Positions 22,131 through 33,060 of a stretch of DNA of 64,000 nt are shown piece by piece. Origin of the DNA: Siphonodentalium dalli (Eukaryota > Mollusca > Scaphopoda > Gadilida > Siphonodentaliidae); contig CP136066.1 of the NCBI GenBank assembly GCA_032622095.1, positions 90,727,319 to 90,791,318 on the forward strand, read 5' to 3'. The notes under the pieces are model-generated. The model was not told where the DNA came from and searched no databases. It saw nothing but the letters and a program-made list of their open reading frames with translations. The stretch's first letter is position 1. Each line of letters opens with the position of its first letter. Position numbers and translations under genes: made by a program.

Positions 22131-22547
22131 TTAAAGGCCCACTTAATTTCACATTATACACAACATATTCCATATTATATACCATTGGAAAGAGGAAGCT
22201 TCAACACATTGTATTATTAACAGATCCGGTCAAATAAACTGGGAACATGTTGTTTCTGTTGAGGTACCAAGGTGTGTCCTGTATTTAATTTTGATCCGGA
22301 CTGTTCTATAAAGTCTATTCTACTCAATGGAAGTGGAATAACTCTATCTCTTAGTTTGAATTCTGATGAATTCTGGGTTGACAAGGGGGGGGGGGTCTTG
22401 GAATGAATCTATATTACCTGGTGGACAGTCGTATGCCGCAGCTGCTTCTTATCATGGTGGAATATATCTTTTTTTGGTTCCTCTTCCAAATGGTATATAA
22501 TATGGAATAATGTTATCTGGATATTCGAAAATTAAGTGGGCCTTTAA
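22131..22547. mobile_element. TTAA-flanked MITE (AGGCCCACTTAATTT ends)
   Basis: Left TTAA 22131-22134 and right TTAA 22544-22547. Inverted arms of about 75 bp share TTAAAGGCCCACTTAATTT and ATTCCATATTATATACCATT with a few mismatches. The interior has a G-run at about 22386. TTAA duplication is the signature of piggyBac-type transposition. Confidence 0.85.
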
Positions 22548-22859
22548 CTTACCAATGTAGTAGTGCGTGTTGGTTATAAACCAGATGTCATATGTTTACC
22601 TAAATTCAGCCGCTTCGTTGGGTATAATTTAAGTATAGGTATAGTTTAAGTAGATGGTGCTATATATAGGCCTATGTTTTAAAATCGAGGTTGGATTTCC
22701 CCGGATACCCTGGACGAGGGAGTGTTGATCCACATTGGAATTTGCAAATGAACACCCATCCTTGACACAGGTCGAAAATACCAAGTCCGAGAACAGCCAT
22801 CGCACCCCCACCACGGGTTGAATTTTTCCAGCTGCATGGTACCTCAAACTTTTCAACTA

Positions 22860-23345
22860 TTAAAGGTACTCAATCCGATAAAACTCCTCTCAATTACTAT
22901 TTCAATGGCTTCGGGGTCAAAAATATTTTATTCGAGTCGAGGAAGTCACCCATCAAAGCTCAGATTTGTTAGATATCGATTTTAGAAATCTATTATTTTT
23001 CATTATCGGGAATTCTTTCTGGCCCAGAAGACAGTCAAAATTTCGTTATTATTACCACTTGATTATAGAGTTATCCATCCTTGTCTGTTTGAATAGAGTT
23101 TTGGCGTAAAATCTCGAGCAGGTTACCAAATTGACGGCAGTTATTAGTACTCATCTCGAGCAATTAACAAATTTCAAAAATCAATATCTAATAACTCTGA
23201 GCTTTGTTAGATGGGTTCCTCGACTCGAATCAAATATTTTTTACCCCCAAAGCCAAAGAAATAGTAACATAGGACCCTCTGATCGGATTGTTGTTGTTGG
23301 AATCTGTTGAGATGGGGACCCTCTTTACGGATTGAGTACCTTTAA
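22860..23345. mobile_element. MITE family A (TTAAAGGTACTCAAYCCG), copy 1
   Basis: TTAA at both ends (22860-22863 and 23342-23345), inverted termini GGTACTCAATCCG, near-palindromic overall because both halves carry GATTCGAGTCGAGGAA-type and TATCTAATAACTCTGAGC-type blocks. Other copies are at 30718, 38570 and 55852, and diverged relatives at 49075 and 37984. Confidence 0.9.
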
Positions 23346-24104
23346 GGTCTAGATGTTCCAACTATATTTCAGCCGCTGTCCCTGCCAAACGCTTGCTAGA
23401 CAAATCAGGTTCCACCCGTGGTAATATTGCTATATAAAGTTGATGTGGCCATTTGAAGGGCAACCGATATGTGTGTTTTCCGACCATTTTCGACAAACCG
23501 CTAAGAAACATGTAACATAAAACATCTGAAAATGGTAAGTATATATTCCACATGATACCGAAGGAATTACATTTCACCATGCGCAATTGTGGTCAAAACA
23601 ACCCAAGTATCGGAAACTAGTCACACATAATGTACCTTTATTCATCAACTAAATCACTCACCAACCGACACAAATAGGCATTGCCATATCATTCACATAT
23701 ATCATTAAGAGTAATTTCCCTTGACAAAATCACAAATGTTCAGATGTGCGTTTAACGAACGGTGGTTGATAGTACTCGATTTGCCGTCTTTTTGTGATTT
23801 ACAAGAAATCGCTTCGCTGTTAGATTACAGTGGTCTATAGTACTCGACACCTTCTGGGGTCAATACTATGAAACTTTTTCTTTGTAAGAATCTACAATTG
23901 TTTGTAAGAAATAACAATTTATCATTCCGCCAATACTATGAACCTACGATTACAAACATAAATCACAAATAGTACGTGTTCTTTGTATTTACAAATATCG
24001 CCAATCACAAAGAATGTTCGAGTACTATGAAACCTAATTTTTCAGTTTTCACACCCTTAACCCGGATAATATATCTATCTATGATACGCAGGGACGTGGG
24101 AACA
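23346..24104. other. Interior of the hAT-like element, no gene
   Basis: Non-coding. It contains a dense group of TAGTACTCGA and CAATACTATGAA motifs between 23765 and 24030, described under the host element. Confidence 0.5.
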
Positions 24105-25400
24105 AGGGGTCGATTCACCCCCTCGTGAAAATATTTTGTCAGCTGGAAATCTCAAGTACAACCCACAGGGACGTCCCGACAAGGGGGTTGGGTTATGTTT
24201 CTTTCCCCAAACATTTTATCAACACGTTCAACAGTTGGAAATTTGATACCTGGAACAACATGAATTGTTAATTTTACAACAACAATAGGTTGAACTTGTT
24301 CTGTTATTCAGTTTTTCCAACAATTTATTAGGGGTATGTGTTTGTTTTAGACCAACATTTGCATATTTACCACCTTTGGTCAAACGTTGGGATTGAAATG
24401 GCCTATATTTAGAATTTGTCAAACCTTAGGGGGTGTCAGCTTGGACGTGAGGTAGCAGTATGTGTTCCTTGTAACTACTGAAATTACCCAATTTATTGAA
24501 AGATACAACGCTAAGGAACTTGTCTAGAATGTCTATATAGGGTGTCAAACATAAATTGTCGCTTTTCACATCCTTAAACCGGAGCATATAACCATCTGAT
24601 TCGTAGGGATGTAGCGCCCCCTTATGAAAATGTGTTATCAATGGAAATCTCATAAACAGGGACATGGCGATAGTGGTCTTGGGAACACGATGACTGGTGA
24701 GTAGTCTGGTGAGTAGTCGCCAAATCGTATGAGTCACAACGTCTCTGACAAAAGTTAGTGATTGATACAAATAGTGAGTGATACTTGCAGTGACGTGACA
24801 ATATGCTCTCTTCGATGCGTCAACGTCGATATCCAACTGTATCCCCCACCCCTCGTGAAATGTAATTGTTTACCCCGGTTGGCTTCTGATTTTCAAGCTG
24901 TAACAGTAAGTTTTCCACCCCCCCCCCCCCGGGTTGGACATACTGACTAACTTAGTGTTAGTCGCAAACATTTTGAGTAACTTTGGTTAAGTATTGGAAT
25001 TATTTGCACATAATTCAGCAACTTTAAGTTTCGCCTTCCAATTGACTAAGAAAAGTTATGACTAAATCCTGGCAATTTTGACTAATTAGTCGTCTTGAAT
25101 CCCCATTTCTTAGTCGTTATGACTAACACCACCCTAGTAATTTTGATTAATGTTATGCCTCAGTCATGTTGGCTGAACTAAGTCAGTTATCCCGAGGAAA
25201 AACGTTTGACTAACATATGTTAGTCATATTGACTAACTTCTGTTATCAGCGTAGAAAAATTAAAATACTTTCCTCTTGATATACGATTCCATCGCTATGT
25301 GGAATTTATAGGCATTTTTTGTATTCAAAGGGTGCATATGGAAATTATAGGATGGACACCCCATCGCCAAACTGATCCCATATAGCCACGTCCCTATCTA
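24105..25400. repeat. CAGGGACGT-ended repeat family, copy nested in the hAT-like element
   Basis: Starts CAGGGACGTGGGAAC at about 24108 and ends about 25400 with the inverted TATAGCCACGTCCCTATC. It shares AACGTTCAACAGTTGGAAATTT and TTTTAGACCAACATTTGCAT with the copy at 42252. There are no coding motifs; the frame at 24426-24836 is unrecognised. A poly-C tract lies at about 24918-24931. Confidence 0.6.
24941..25250. repeat. Cluster of TGACTAA / TTAGTCA motifs
   Basis: About 300 bp with many copies of TGACTAA or its complement, often paired as a short palindrome (TTAGTCATATTGACTAA near 25220). Spacing is irregular. It may be a decayed satellite or a set of protein-binding sites. Confidence 0.7.
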
Positions 25401-25453
25401 GATTATAAGATATCGGAGCAGTTGGAAATTATTAAATGACCACCACTCCTATT

Positions 25454-25738
25454 GGTTTGGTTTGGTTTATTAGGGTTTATCGTCGTTCTAGCCGCTAGGC
25501 GTTGTCGTTGTCAAATTTACGGGTGGAGGAAAGACCAGCAGACTTGATTTCACCGAGAAATCGTCGCACTGCGTGTAGAAACCACCGACCCCGGAAATCA
25601 ACTGACAAACTTGCCCAGATACACGATTCCGGTCACCCTCCCTATGACGGGGTTCGAACCAGCTTCGTCAGCGCTGGACGGCCTGTGACGGTGTAATGCA
25701 CCTAACACTCTACCGACTGGACCACCGGGGGTCCACAT
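25454..25738 (-). mobile_element. tRNA-derived SINE with 9-bp target duplication
   Basis: On the minus strand the head (from about 25735) carries a pol III A-box-like TGGTCCAGTCGG and a perfect B box GGTTCGAACCC, about 60 bases apart. A tRNA-unrelated body follows and ends in an AAACCAAACCAAACC-type tail. CACTCCTAT flanks both sides (25445-25453 and 25739-25747). The head does not fold as a functional tRNA. It should be transcribed by pol III and mobilised by a LINE partner. Confidence 0.88.
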
Positions 25739-25747
25739 CACTCCTAT

Positions 25748-26665
25748 AACCGAGACCATTAGCACGCCCCTGCTTCGATACACACCCCCCCCCCGATAAA
25801 ATGGAGCCACGTTACTGCCTCGATGTGTTATGATAAGAGTAGCGGATCAGTTTGAAATCATAGTATGGTCACAATATATATAATGCTATACCATCAAAAT
25901 AATATTTTATTTTCACAAACTGAATGGTTGTAAATTTGTAATTTGTAAAAACAATGATACCAAATTGGTTGTAGTACTCGTTATTACACTGACTTGTACT
26001 TACATACACACACTGCAAACGAACAGTTTATTTGTTTATTTTGCGCAGAGAAGTGGTCATCAACTTAGCAATCCGTGAACCGATTGGACAGCTCTGATAA
26101 GCGATCACCTCTCAACTAATGATTGGTTATTTCTTTTGTAACTTTGGCTTGCCGTGATTCAATATAATGTGAATCACTCACAGGCAAATGTTTGTCCGTA
26201 AGCAATCTACAATAATCAACAGTAGATCTTTGTGAAATTTGCGAGATTTTGTTAGCTCATCGTTTCATAGTACCGGCGTTATCACTAATCACAAAATAAT
26301 AGCACGCATTGTAACTTCCCCAAATCAATTGTTGTCAGTTATTTTAGCTCTATATACATGTCCGTCTAATTTGAACTGGTATTCAGATAACACTGATAAC
26401 GGGTGCATGGGAGCAGAGTGGTGAGTTAGTTTTTTTCCAAGTTTTACAGCTGCGTTTTCGGGGTTTCACCTCTAAGGTATTACAATAATATGGCTAAATT
26501 GTCCCCGTACTATGAATCCACTGTGATAGTTAACACAAATTTGTAATTACAAATTAATAAATACAATTTGTATTTACAGGTATAAAATTGTTCATAGTAT
26601 TGACCCCTGTACGGCTCAAATAAGCCTGCTATTACAAAAATTGTATTCTATAGTATAGGCCCCTG
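25748..26665. other. Right part of the hAT-like element, no gene
   Basis: Non-coding. It contains a poly-C tract (about 25788-25794) and scattered TAGTACT motifs, ending in the right inverted terminus. Confidence 0.5.
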
Positions 26666-26999
26666 GAGAACAGACAGTTGAATACTTTTGATAAAAACGT
26701 ACAGGTTTTCCTCATAGTAGCTAGACGGTCAGGACGTGCTCAATAGCAAATTCAATTTATGTAGCTGGTAATCGCTTCTATTGTAAATAGGGAATAAGTT
26801 ATCTCGTTCTGATTTAAAATATTGGCAGTCTATTTTAGTAGTGGAGTTCATCGGCAATAGAGTCATTATGACATAATGAGCAAATACCGTCATTTCTGGG
26901 GATATTATTCCAGCCTCCACCGGTAATGCATGATTGTGTTCCATTATAACATTTCATTGAAATAAAGAATTAATTTATCTTCATCACCGGTAGTTTCGA
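26666..26999. other. Non-coding spacer
   Basis: No repeat or coding motif was recognised. Confidence 0.4.
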
Positions 27000-27240
27000 A
27001 AATTATCAGGTGTCGAAATGTCCGAAGTGCCGAACAATCATGTGCCGAAACGTCCAGGTGCCGAACCACAATCACGGGTGCCGAAATGTCCAGGTGCCGA
27101 AACGTCCAGCATTCAAATACTCCCTAGAAAAACCCTACCCCTCCCCACACATCACCCGAGGGGTGAAAATGGGGTGTGGACCATTTTCGAGAACGTTAAG
27201 GATTTCGACCAATTTGGCGCGCCCAAATACCCCATATAAA
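27000..27240. repeat. Dispersed repeat with GTGCCGAAACGTCC units (copy 2)
   Basis: 27010-27110 has about five units of GTGCCGAAAYGTCC, the reverse complement of the units at 21020-21135. 27162-27216 repeats 20932-20986 directly (GGGTGAAAATGGGG, ACCATTTTCGAGAACG, AAGGATTTCGACCAATTT). Mixed orientation suggests rearrangement. Confidence 0.7.
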
Positions 27241-27379
27241 AGTACCGAGGTAACTCTTTATAATCGGCCACAAATTTGGCGTAAGTAGAGTCTGGCGTCA
27301 AAATGGACCCTAAAATGCAGATAGTGTTGCTAAATTGCAGGTTGTGGGAGACGCATTGGTACCGCCCCCCCCCCCGGTG

Positions 27380-27660
27380 ATGGTGGGGTAGAGGTGTTTA
27401 TAGGCGGTATTTGGGGCGGGTTCACACATATACCGTCAAATTGACCGAAATCCTTACCTTTCTAGATGGGCAGTACCCCCAGAGGGTGATGGTGGGGTAG
27501 GGGTGTTTCTGTGGGATATTTGGGGCGGGCCACCCACCCATGGCATAAAATTGACCGAAAGCACCCACCCATGCCATAAAATTGACCGAAACAGACATTT
27601 TTGAGAATAAGGAATAAGGAATAAGTTCCAAATGTCATGTTCGTAAATTCCAACAACATC
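27380..27660. repeat. Dispersed repeat, inverted copy of 20754-20990
   Basis: Reverse complement of the 20754-20990 segment: it shares GGGATATTTGGGGCGGGCCA, ATAAAATTGACCGAAA (twice in tandem) and ATGTCATGTTCGT. With 20735-21180 it forms an inverted pair about 6.5 kb apart that encloses the hAT-like element. Confidence 0.75.
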
Positions 27661-27830
27661 GACTTATTTCAGAGAACACACCGGATAGAATTACGAACAA
27701 CTGTACATATTTACTACTTTCTTCGGGGCGATTTATTGTCCATAAACATAACGGAAATGATTACGCCAAAATAGCAACTGAGAGTAATTCGTTTATAAAT
27801 AACAATGACGCTGTTTTCGACTATATATTT

Positions 27831-28286
27831 GACCCGCCATATCAAATCCAGTCGGAAGTCTGGATTTTTTTTTTTACCCTGTGCCAATGCATTCTCTTAT
27901 ATATGCGAGTCGACTATAGGTCGCCTCGCATATATAAGAGAATGCATTGGCCTAACAATTTTTTATCATTTTTTTAAAATAAATGTTTCTGACAATTTTT
28001 AGGACATAAAATAAAAAAACATCCATTACCCTGCAGGGAGCCCCACACATATATAGAAGCATATAGAAGAGTGTCGTCTGCTCATGTTTGTCTGGGGCTC
28101 TGTATGGGTGAAATTATAAAATTGTTAAAGAATACAAGAAAAAATTATTAAAATTGTAAAAAATTGTTAGGCTAATGCATTCTCTTATATATGCGAGGCG
28201 ACCTATGGTCGACTCGCATATATAAGAGAATGCATTGGCACAGGGTAAAAAATCCCGACTTCCGACTGGATTTGATATGGCGGGTC
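27831..28286. mobile_element. MITE with long inverted arms carrying the 67-bp hairpin module
   Basis: Arms of about 120 bp start GACCCGCCATATCAAATCC and converge on a non-palindromic core. Each arm contains one near-perfect 67-bp palindrome (27884-27950 and 28172-28238) with halves CCAATGCATTCTCTTATATA. Flanks are ATATTT-rich, but no exact duplication abuts the ends. Confidence 0.85.
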
Positions 28287-28384
28287 ACATATTTGGATGT
28301 CAAATTTAAGAAAATTATAACTTATTTTGGCATGAGAATTCTTTATTCCGTTCCGAATACATTAGCGGACTGTTTCACATCACT

Positions 28385-28773
28385 TTAACCCTTTACCCAA
28401 CAAACCTGCCAAAACCGGCCAAATAAAGCTTCAACAGCCTAAAATATCTTCGGTCTGTCTCAATAGAACCATACAAATATGGATATCATTGGAACCGGCT
28501 CCTTGACCACATTGTGATAGTTACAGTTATGCCCTGTGCCAATGCATTCTCTTATATATGCGAGTCGACCATAGGTCGCCTCGCATATATAAGAGAATGC
28601 ATTAACCTAAAAAAAATCTTTTTTACCATTTTTTCTTACATTCTTTAACAATTTTATAATTTTTAATTTGTTAAGCCAATGCATTCTCTTATATATGCGA
28701 GGCGACCTATGGTCGACTCGCATATATAAGAGAATGCATTGGCACAGGGCCCTTCTGTTGGGTAAAGGGTTAA
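28385..28773. mobile_element. TTAA MITE (TTAACCCTTTACCCAACA ends) with two hairpin modules
   Basis: TTAA at 28385-28388 and 28770-28773, with termini CCCTTTACCCAACA in inverted orientation. It contains two copies of the 67-bp palindrome (28539-28605 and 28676-28742). CCCTTT ends next to TTAA fit piggyBac-type elements. Confidence 0.88.
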
Positions 28774-29381
28774 GTGACAAACTTCTATATTGAAGATATC
28801 TCGTTATTTGAGGATTAGTTTTTTTACAATTGAAATAAGAATTAAGAACATGCATATCGATTTGTTCACGTATACTTCTTGATAATGATTATTTTAGAGA
28901 TATGTATATTGATTTGAATATATGCACTCATTACGTACGCCTTGCTTTTTATCACATATTCTAAAGATCCCTCCTCGTGGAACTAACAGGGATGTCGATT
29001 GTCATTTCTTGGGATATAGCTATAACAGAGGGGATGAGATCGATTTCTTTGAATTTATGCGTGGTATGGCGAAAATTAACTTTTATAATCCGGCAGTGAT
29101 GGTTTAAACATATTTATTCCACACCCATTGACGTGAGTCACATGTATTCAACGGAATCCCAGCCATTGAATACATATTAGTGTATACCTCTAGTGGAATA
29201 CAAGCCGGAACTATTATTGTTGACGTTGTCGCCAAGAAAGATGACGTACATTACGTCGATCATTCGCTTCCGGTGATCCCCCCATAATTACTGGTTATTT
29301 GTCAGAATTAAATAACAATAAATGTAGCTATAGTAACAATGAAGGTGACATTCATTGATTGAACTTATATGACCGAACAGT
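28774..29381. other. Non-coding, AT-rich
   Basis: The frame at 28922-29107 has no recognisable domain. A short imperfect inverted pair around ATGTATTCAA and TTGAATACAT occurs near 29141-29170. Confidence 0.4.
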
Positions 29382-29567
29382 GTAGAATAAATACAGAACA
29401 CAACTTGCATCATAATCTCGAATCTTTTAACGAACTCGTTGCGGACAGCGCAAAGTTATATTTCGCTCGAGCTACGCTCTCGCGAAATATATCCTTGCGC
29501 CATCTGCAACTCATTCGATAAAAGATTCTCGATTAAGATGCGCGTTGTGTTCTGTCTATTTATTTTA
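29382..29567. mobile_element. Foldback/MITE-like inverted repeat, about 186 bp
   Basis: The two halves are imperfect reverse complements centred near 29475: TAGAATAAATACAGAACACA at the left faces TGTTCTGTCTATTTATTTTA at the right, and inner arms share TATATTTCGC and GCGAAATATA. No target duplication was resolved. Confidence 0.7.
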
Positions 29568-30289
29568 CCAAATGAACATGGTAGCGGGATTGGAGGACAT
29601 GTACAAGCCACTTAGATAGACTTCATCTCACGAATACCTCAACACTAAATACAATAGCAGCATGGTAAATGTGCATATATAAATATAGAAGAAAATACAC
29701 AACAAATGTGATAATGTTGTATTATATTAGTGCTGTCATGTTTAATGAGAGACTTATGCCAATTTCAATAAATTCCAGGTAATAACTACGATCTAATATA
29801 GATCTAATAACGATAATAATGAATGTAAGTCGAAAATATCTTTTGCTAACGTTCATATTAACATATTAACGCGTGGCACATGCAAATCGTGTAAAAATAA
29901 TATGTTGCAACGGAACGTGAACTGAAGCCACTCACTGACTATAACAAAAATTAATGATAATCTTGGACTAGTATGCTTAAAAACAAACATTCAACAAATC
30001 TGAGTTTGAAAAGAAACATGTTTGAATGAATTCAATACTTCCAAACCCGGCCAATCAGTGAAACAGGCGGAAAGAGACAATATAATACTATTTTTTTTTA
30101 TAAACGGCCATGCTTAAGGTATGTTTACATTTGATGTAGATCTGTATACAGTTCTACACGCATACTTTTGTGTAAACGAGTTGATATAGAAATGCACACA
30201 GAAAGAAAACGGTATTGGTTCGTGTGAGCAAAAATCGTGTCCGTTATTATATAGTCACGGTCAACACCGAGGAATTGCAACAGGCAAAA
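29568..30289. other. Non-coding; diverged relative of the 55.5-kb MITE
   Basis: 29755-29880 (TTTCAATAAATTCC, AACTACGATCTA, AACGTTCATATTAA) resembles 55518-55615, and 29935-29950 (GCCACTCACTGACTA) resembles 55821-55835. This suggests a decayed copy of the TTAAAGGGGTACTG family. No coding signal. Confidence 0.5.
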
Positions 30290-30393
30290 CTAATTAACAC
30301 GTTTTGGGCAATTTTATACTATAGTTGACTGTGGTTAGCATTATTTTTTGGGCAAGTAATCGATTCTGATAATTGAAGTGGCATTGCAAACAA

Positions 30394-30428
<35 letters not shown>

Positions 30429-30474
30429 GGAGCTGTTGATATTGGGACCATATAATCGGATTGAGTACCTTTAA
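30290..30474. mobile_element. MITE family A-related fragment with (TTG)n
   Basis: Ends at TTAA 30471-30474 with the inverted terminus CGGATTGAGTACC. A (TTG)n tract occupies 30395-30427. The segment is the inverted counterpart of 31557-31725 (shared ACTATAGTTGACTGTGG-type and ATCGATTCTGATAATTG-type blocks). Confidence 0.75.
30395..30427. repeat. (TTG)n microsatellite
   Basis: Eleven consecutive TTG units. All family A copies have a short TTGTTGTTG-type tract at this place, expanded here. Confidence 0.95.
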
Positions 30475-30717
30475 ATATAGGTCACATGGACAATGGACAG
30501 TGGACTATACTTGACTTATCCAAAGGCGTTCCATTCAATACCAGTTGGACATAATTTAAGGTCACTTCGGTTCTTTTACTTCCGCGTTTTATCGGGACAT
30601 ATCAGATGCGTTACTTAGATCATTGTAACGCCTTTTGCTGAACGTAAGTGGAATGAGCTCAACGAGATAATTATAGGCCTTTTTATTAATAATATATTAT
30701 GGAATATCGACCTTCGT

Positions 30718-31198
30718 TTAAAGGTACTCAATCCGTAAAGAGGGTCCCCATCTCAACAGATTCCAACAACAACAATCCGATCAGAGGGTCCTATATTACT
30801 ATTTCTTTGGCTTTGGGGGTAAAAAATATTTGATTCGAGTCGAGGAACCCATCAAACAAAGCTCAGAGTTATTAGATATTGATTTTTCAAATTTGTTATT
30901 AACTCGAGATGAGTATATACTAATAACTGCCGTAATCTGCTCTGGGTGTGTACTCCACATCTATTCAAACAGACAAGGATGGATAACTCTAAAATCGAGT
31001 GGTAATTTTAACGCAATTTTGACTGAGTTCTGGGCCAGATAGTATTCCCGATAATGAAAAATAATAGATTTCTAAAATCGATATCTGACAAATCTGAGCT
31101 TTGATGGGTGACTTCCTCGACTCGAATAAAATATTTTTGACCCCCGAAGCCATTGAAATAGTAATTGAGAGGAGTTTTATCGGATTGAGTACCTTTAA
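30718..31198. mobile_element. MITE family A, copy 2
   Basis: TTAA 30718-30721 and 31195-31198, inverted GGTACTCAATCCG ends, opposite orientation to copy 1. Same internal blocks as 22860-23345. Confidence 0.9.
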
Positions 31199-31556
31199 AA
31201 TATCTTCAATTTTCTATATACTCTCAGCCAAGTTCGACATCGTTGTGGACGACTGAGTACACACGGTAACTATTGTGGCTGCCTCGAATTGAACATCATC
31301 TCATTTATTTAGCAAATAAGCAGGTGCCGCGAACCATACTACCACACTCCATTGTATAGGGAGTGCACATATGATAAATATAAAGTGTCAAGAGTTCCAC
31401 GGTTGAGTGTAATGTATATTTGATTTTTCGGATATGAGACAATCTGGCATAAGCCTTCTGAGACATATCCGTATCTGTGCACATGCAGGTTCCCAGAACA
31501 AATATTGACCTCGCCCCAATAATACTTAATCCTATGGAAAGGTATATCTATCTATC

Positions 31557-31913
31557 TTAAAGGTACTCAATCCGATTCGAAGGTCCCCATATAATAAGAT
31601 GCCAACAACAACAATTTTTTTTTTAGAAATACCGCTTCAGTTATCAGAATCGATTAATTGCCTAAAAATAATGCTATCCACTGTCAACTATAGTATAAAA
31701 TCACCCGAAACGTGTTATTTATCAACATGTTGTTCGACGAAATTTTGCCTTATTATCGACAGAAAGCCTCTTTATTTTAGAGTTATCCATCTTCATCCGC
31801 AATTTGATCCGAGACCGTCGGCTCGTAAACTGTCTGCTGGGGCACTAATAATATATTTTCAAAAATCGATATCTAATAACTCTGAGTTTCAATTCAATCC
31901 GAATCAAAACTAG
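31557..31913. mobile_element. MITE family A-related fragment, second half-element
   Basis: Begins TTAA 31557-31560 then GGTACTCAATCCG. The first 170 bp are the inverted counterpart of 30290-30474. Further right it has an ATCGATATCTAATAACTCTGAG block as in family A, but no matching right terminus. Confidence 0.7.
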
Positions 31914-31959
31914 AGGTCAGATTCCATGGAATCAGATATAATTCCATGGTATTCCATCC

Positions 31960-32226
31960 CATCCCATCCCGACCTGACCTTGGTCTTCAAAATGTTCAAT
32001 CGAAGGTCAAATCGGGTAAAACAGACGGATTTCCACGAAATTTGATACCTAGGGGTTCTTTTGTCCGGGGAGTCTTTTGGGCGGGTCAAGTCGTGACCCC
32101 GACCTGACATTGACCTTCGAAATAATCAGTTCAAGGTCAAATCGGGTAAAACGAACGGATTTCGACGAAATTTGATACCAAGGAAAACTTTTGTCCGGGG
32201 AGTGTTTTGGACAGGTCAAATCGTGA
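31960..32226. repeat. Tandem repeat (about 123 bp x 2) with AGGTCAAATCGGG
   Basis: Two diverged units share AAGGTCAAATCGGGTAAAAC, TTTGATACC and TTTTGTCCGGGGAGT, followed by GGTCAA(A/G)TCGTGAC. The reverse complement of the same unit lies at about 57735-57889 beside the Penelope-like element. Confidence 0.85.
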
Positions 32227-33060
32227 CAATAGGTTACTTTTATAGTAGAGCGGACATACCTATATAGTATATCGGTGAGCATATTCATGCATTTGCCTTG
32301 CTTCTTGATAAGTCCGTTTGAATTTGCGTCTTGAAGAGAGGGTTTGAATTTGAGTAATATATATCACCCGTTACAACGTTATACTCTACCAGGGTTAAAC
32401 CGTCCAATCTAAATCATTAAAAAGTGTACTAATCTTGCGTTTAAATACTACTTATCACATCCAGTCGTCGAAAAGTTTTTATCTCAATATCAGATTTTCG
32501 GAGTAATTTTCCCCATGTGATCTTCGGTGGAATTTGCCAAATCTGAACCCACCCGACACAAACACTCCCGTGAGCAGGTTGCGTTTATAGTAGAGCGGTC
32601 AAATTTTGGAGGCATACCGATAGTATACCGGCTTACATGCTCCTGCGTGAAACTCGCTCCTACATTAGCCCGTTTGGATTTGGGGCTAAAAACTCGGCTA
32701 GTGATAGACTACATAAGTATACATTTTTATGATATATAGCGTTGTCACGAGTAAACCGTTCCATCTGAAAATTAGAAAATCGCCCTCTGGATGCGCGTTA
32801 ATACTAGCCATCAGATGTACGCGTCAAAAAAAATTATCTCAATGTTTGAATTTTCACCCCTTTGCAATTTTCGTGGAATTTTCCTAAAGTCTCAACCCAC
32901 ACTGACACACATTCTCCGTTGGGCATGTTACATTTATAGGATAGCCGTCAAACTTCTGGGACGTACATAAACTATGTCAATGTACATTCTACGACATTAT
33001 CTTGCTCTTTAACCAGCCGGTTTGGATTTGGCGGGAAAAATAGTTGCAATATTTCCGTAC
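32227..33060. repeat. Diverged tandem repeat, about 345-350 bp x about 2.5
   Basis: Segments beginning near 32232, 32580 and 32926 share TTTATAGTAGAGCGG or a variant, and then the GTTTGRATTTG block. They are visibly diverged, so old. Confidence 0.65.

Larger units (their letters stand above)
21210..26665. mobile_element. Non-autonomous hAT-like element, 5.5 kb, no transposase
   Basis: Ends are inverted repeats of about 30 bp: left from 21210 through CCTATACTATAGAATACAAT, right ending at 26665 and reading CAGGGGCCTATACTATAGAA on the minus strand. Inside, the motif TATAGTACTCGA or its relatives recurs in both orientations (about 21293, 21515, 23770, 23832, 23865, 23930, 24020, 25972, 26506 and 26605), like the subterminal transposase-binding repeats of hAT elements. 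CAGGG ends suit hAT, but no 8-bp target duplication is clear. A shorter relative is at 56818-57581. The interior holds several other insertions and no transposase, so it is non-autonomous or a composite. Confidence 0.55.

Noticed and set aside
25640-25738. Possible tRNA gene on the minus strand
   Set aside because: A and B boxes are present, but the arms do not form a canonical cloverleaf and the segment is the head of a SINE with its own tail and target duplication.
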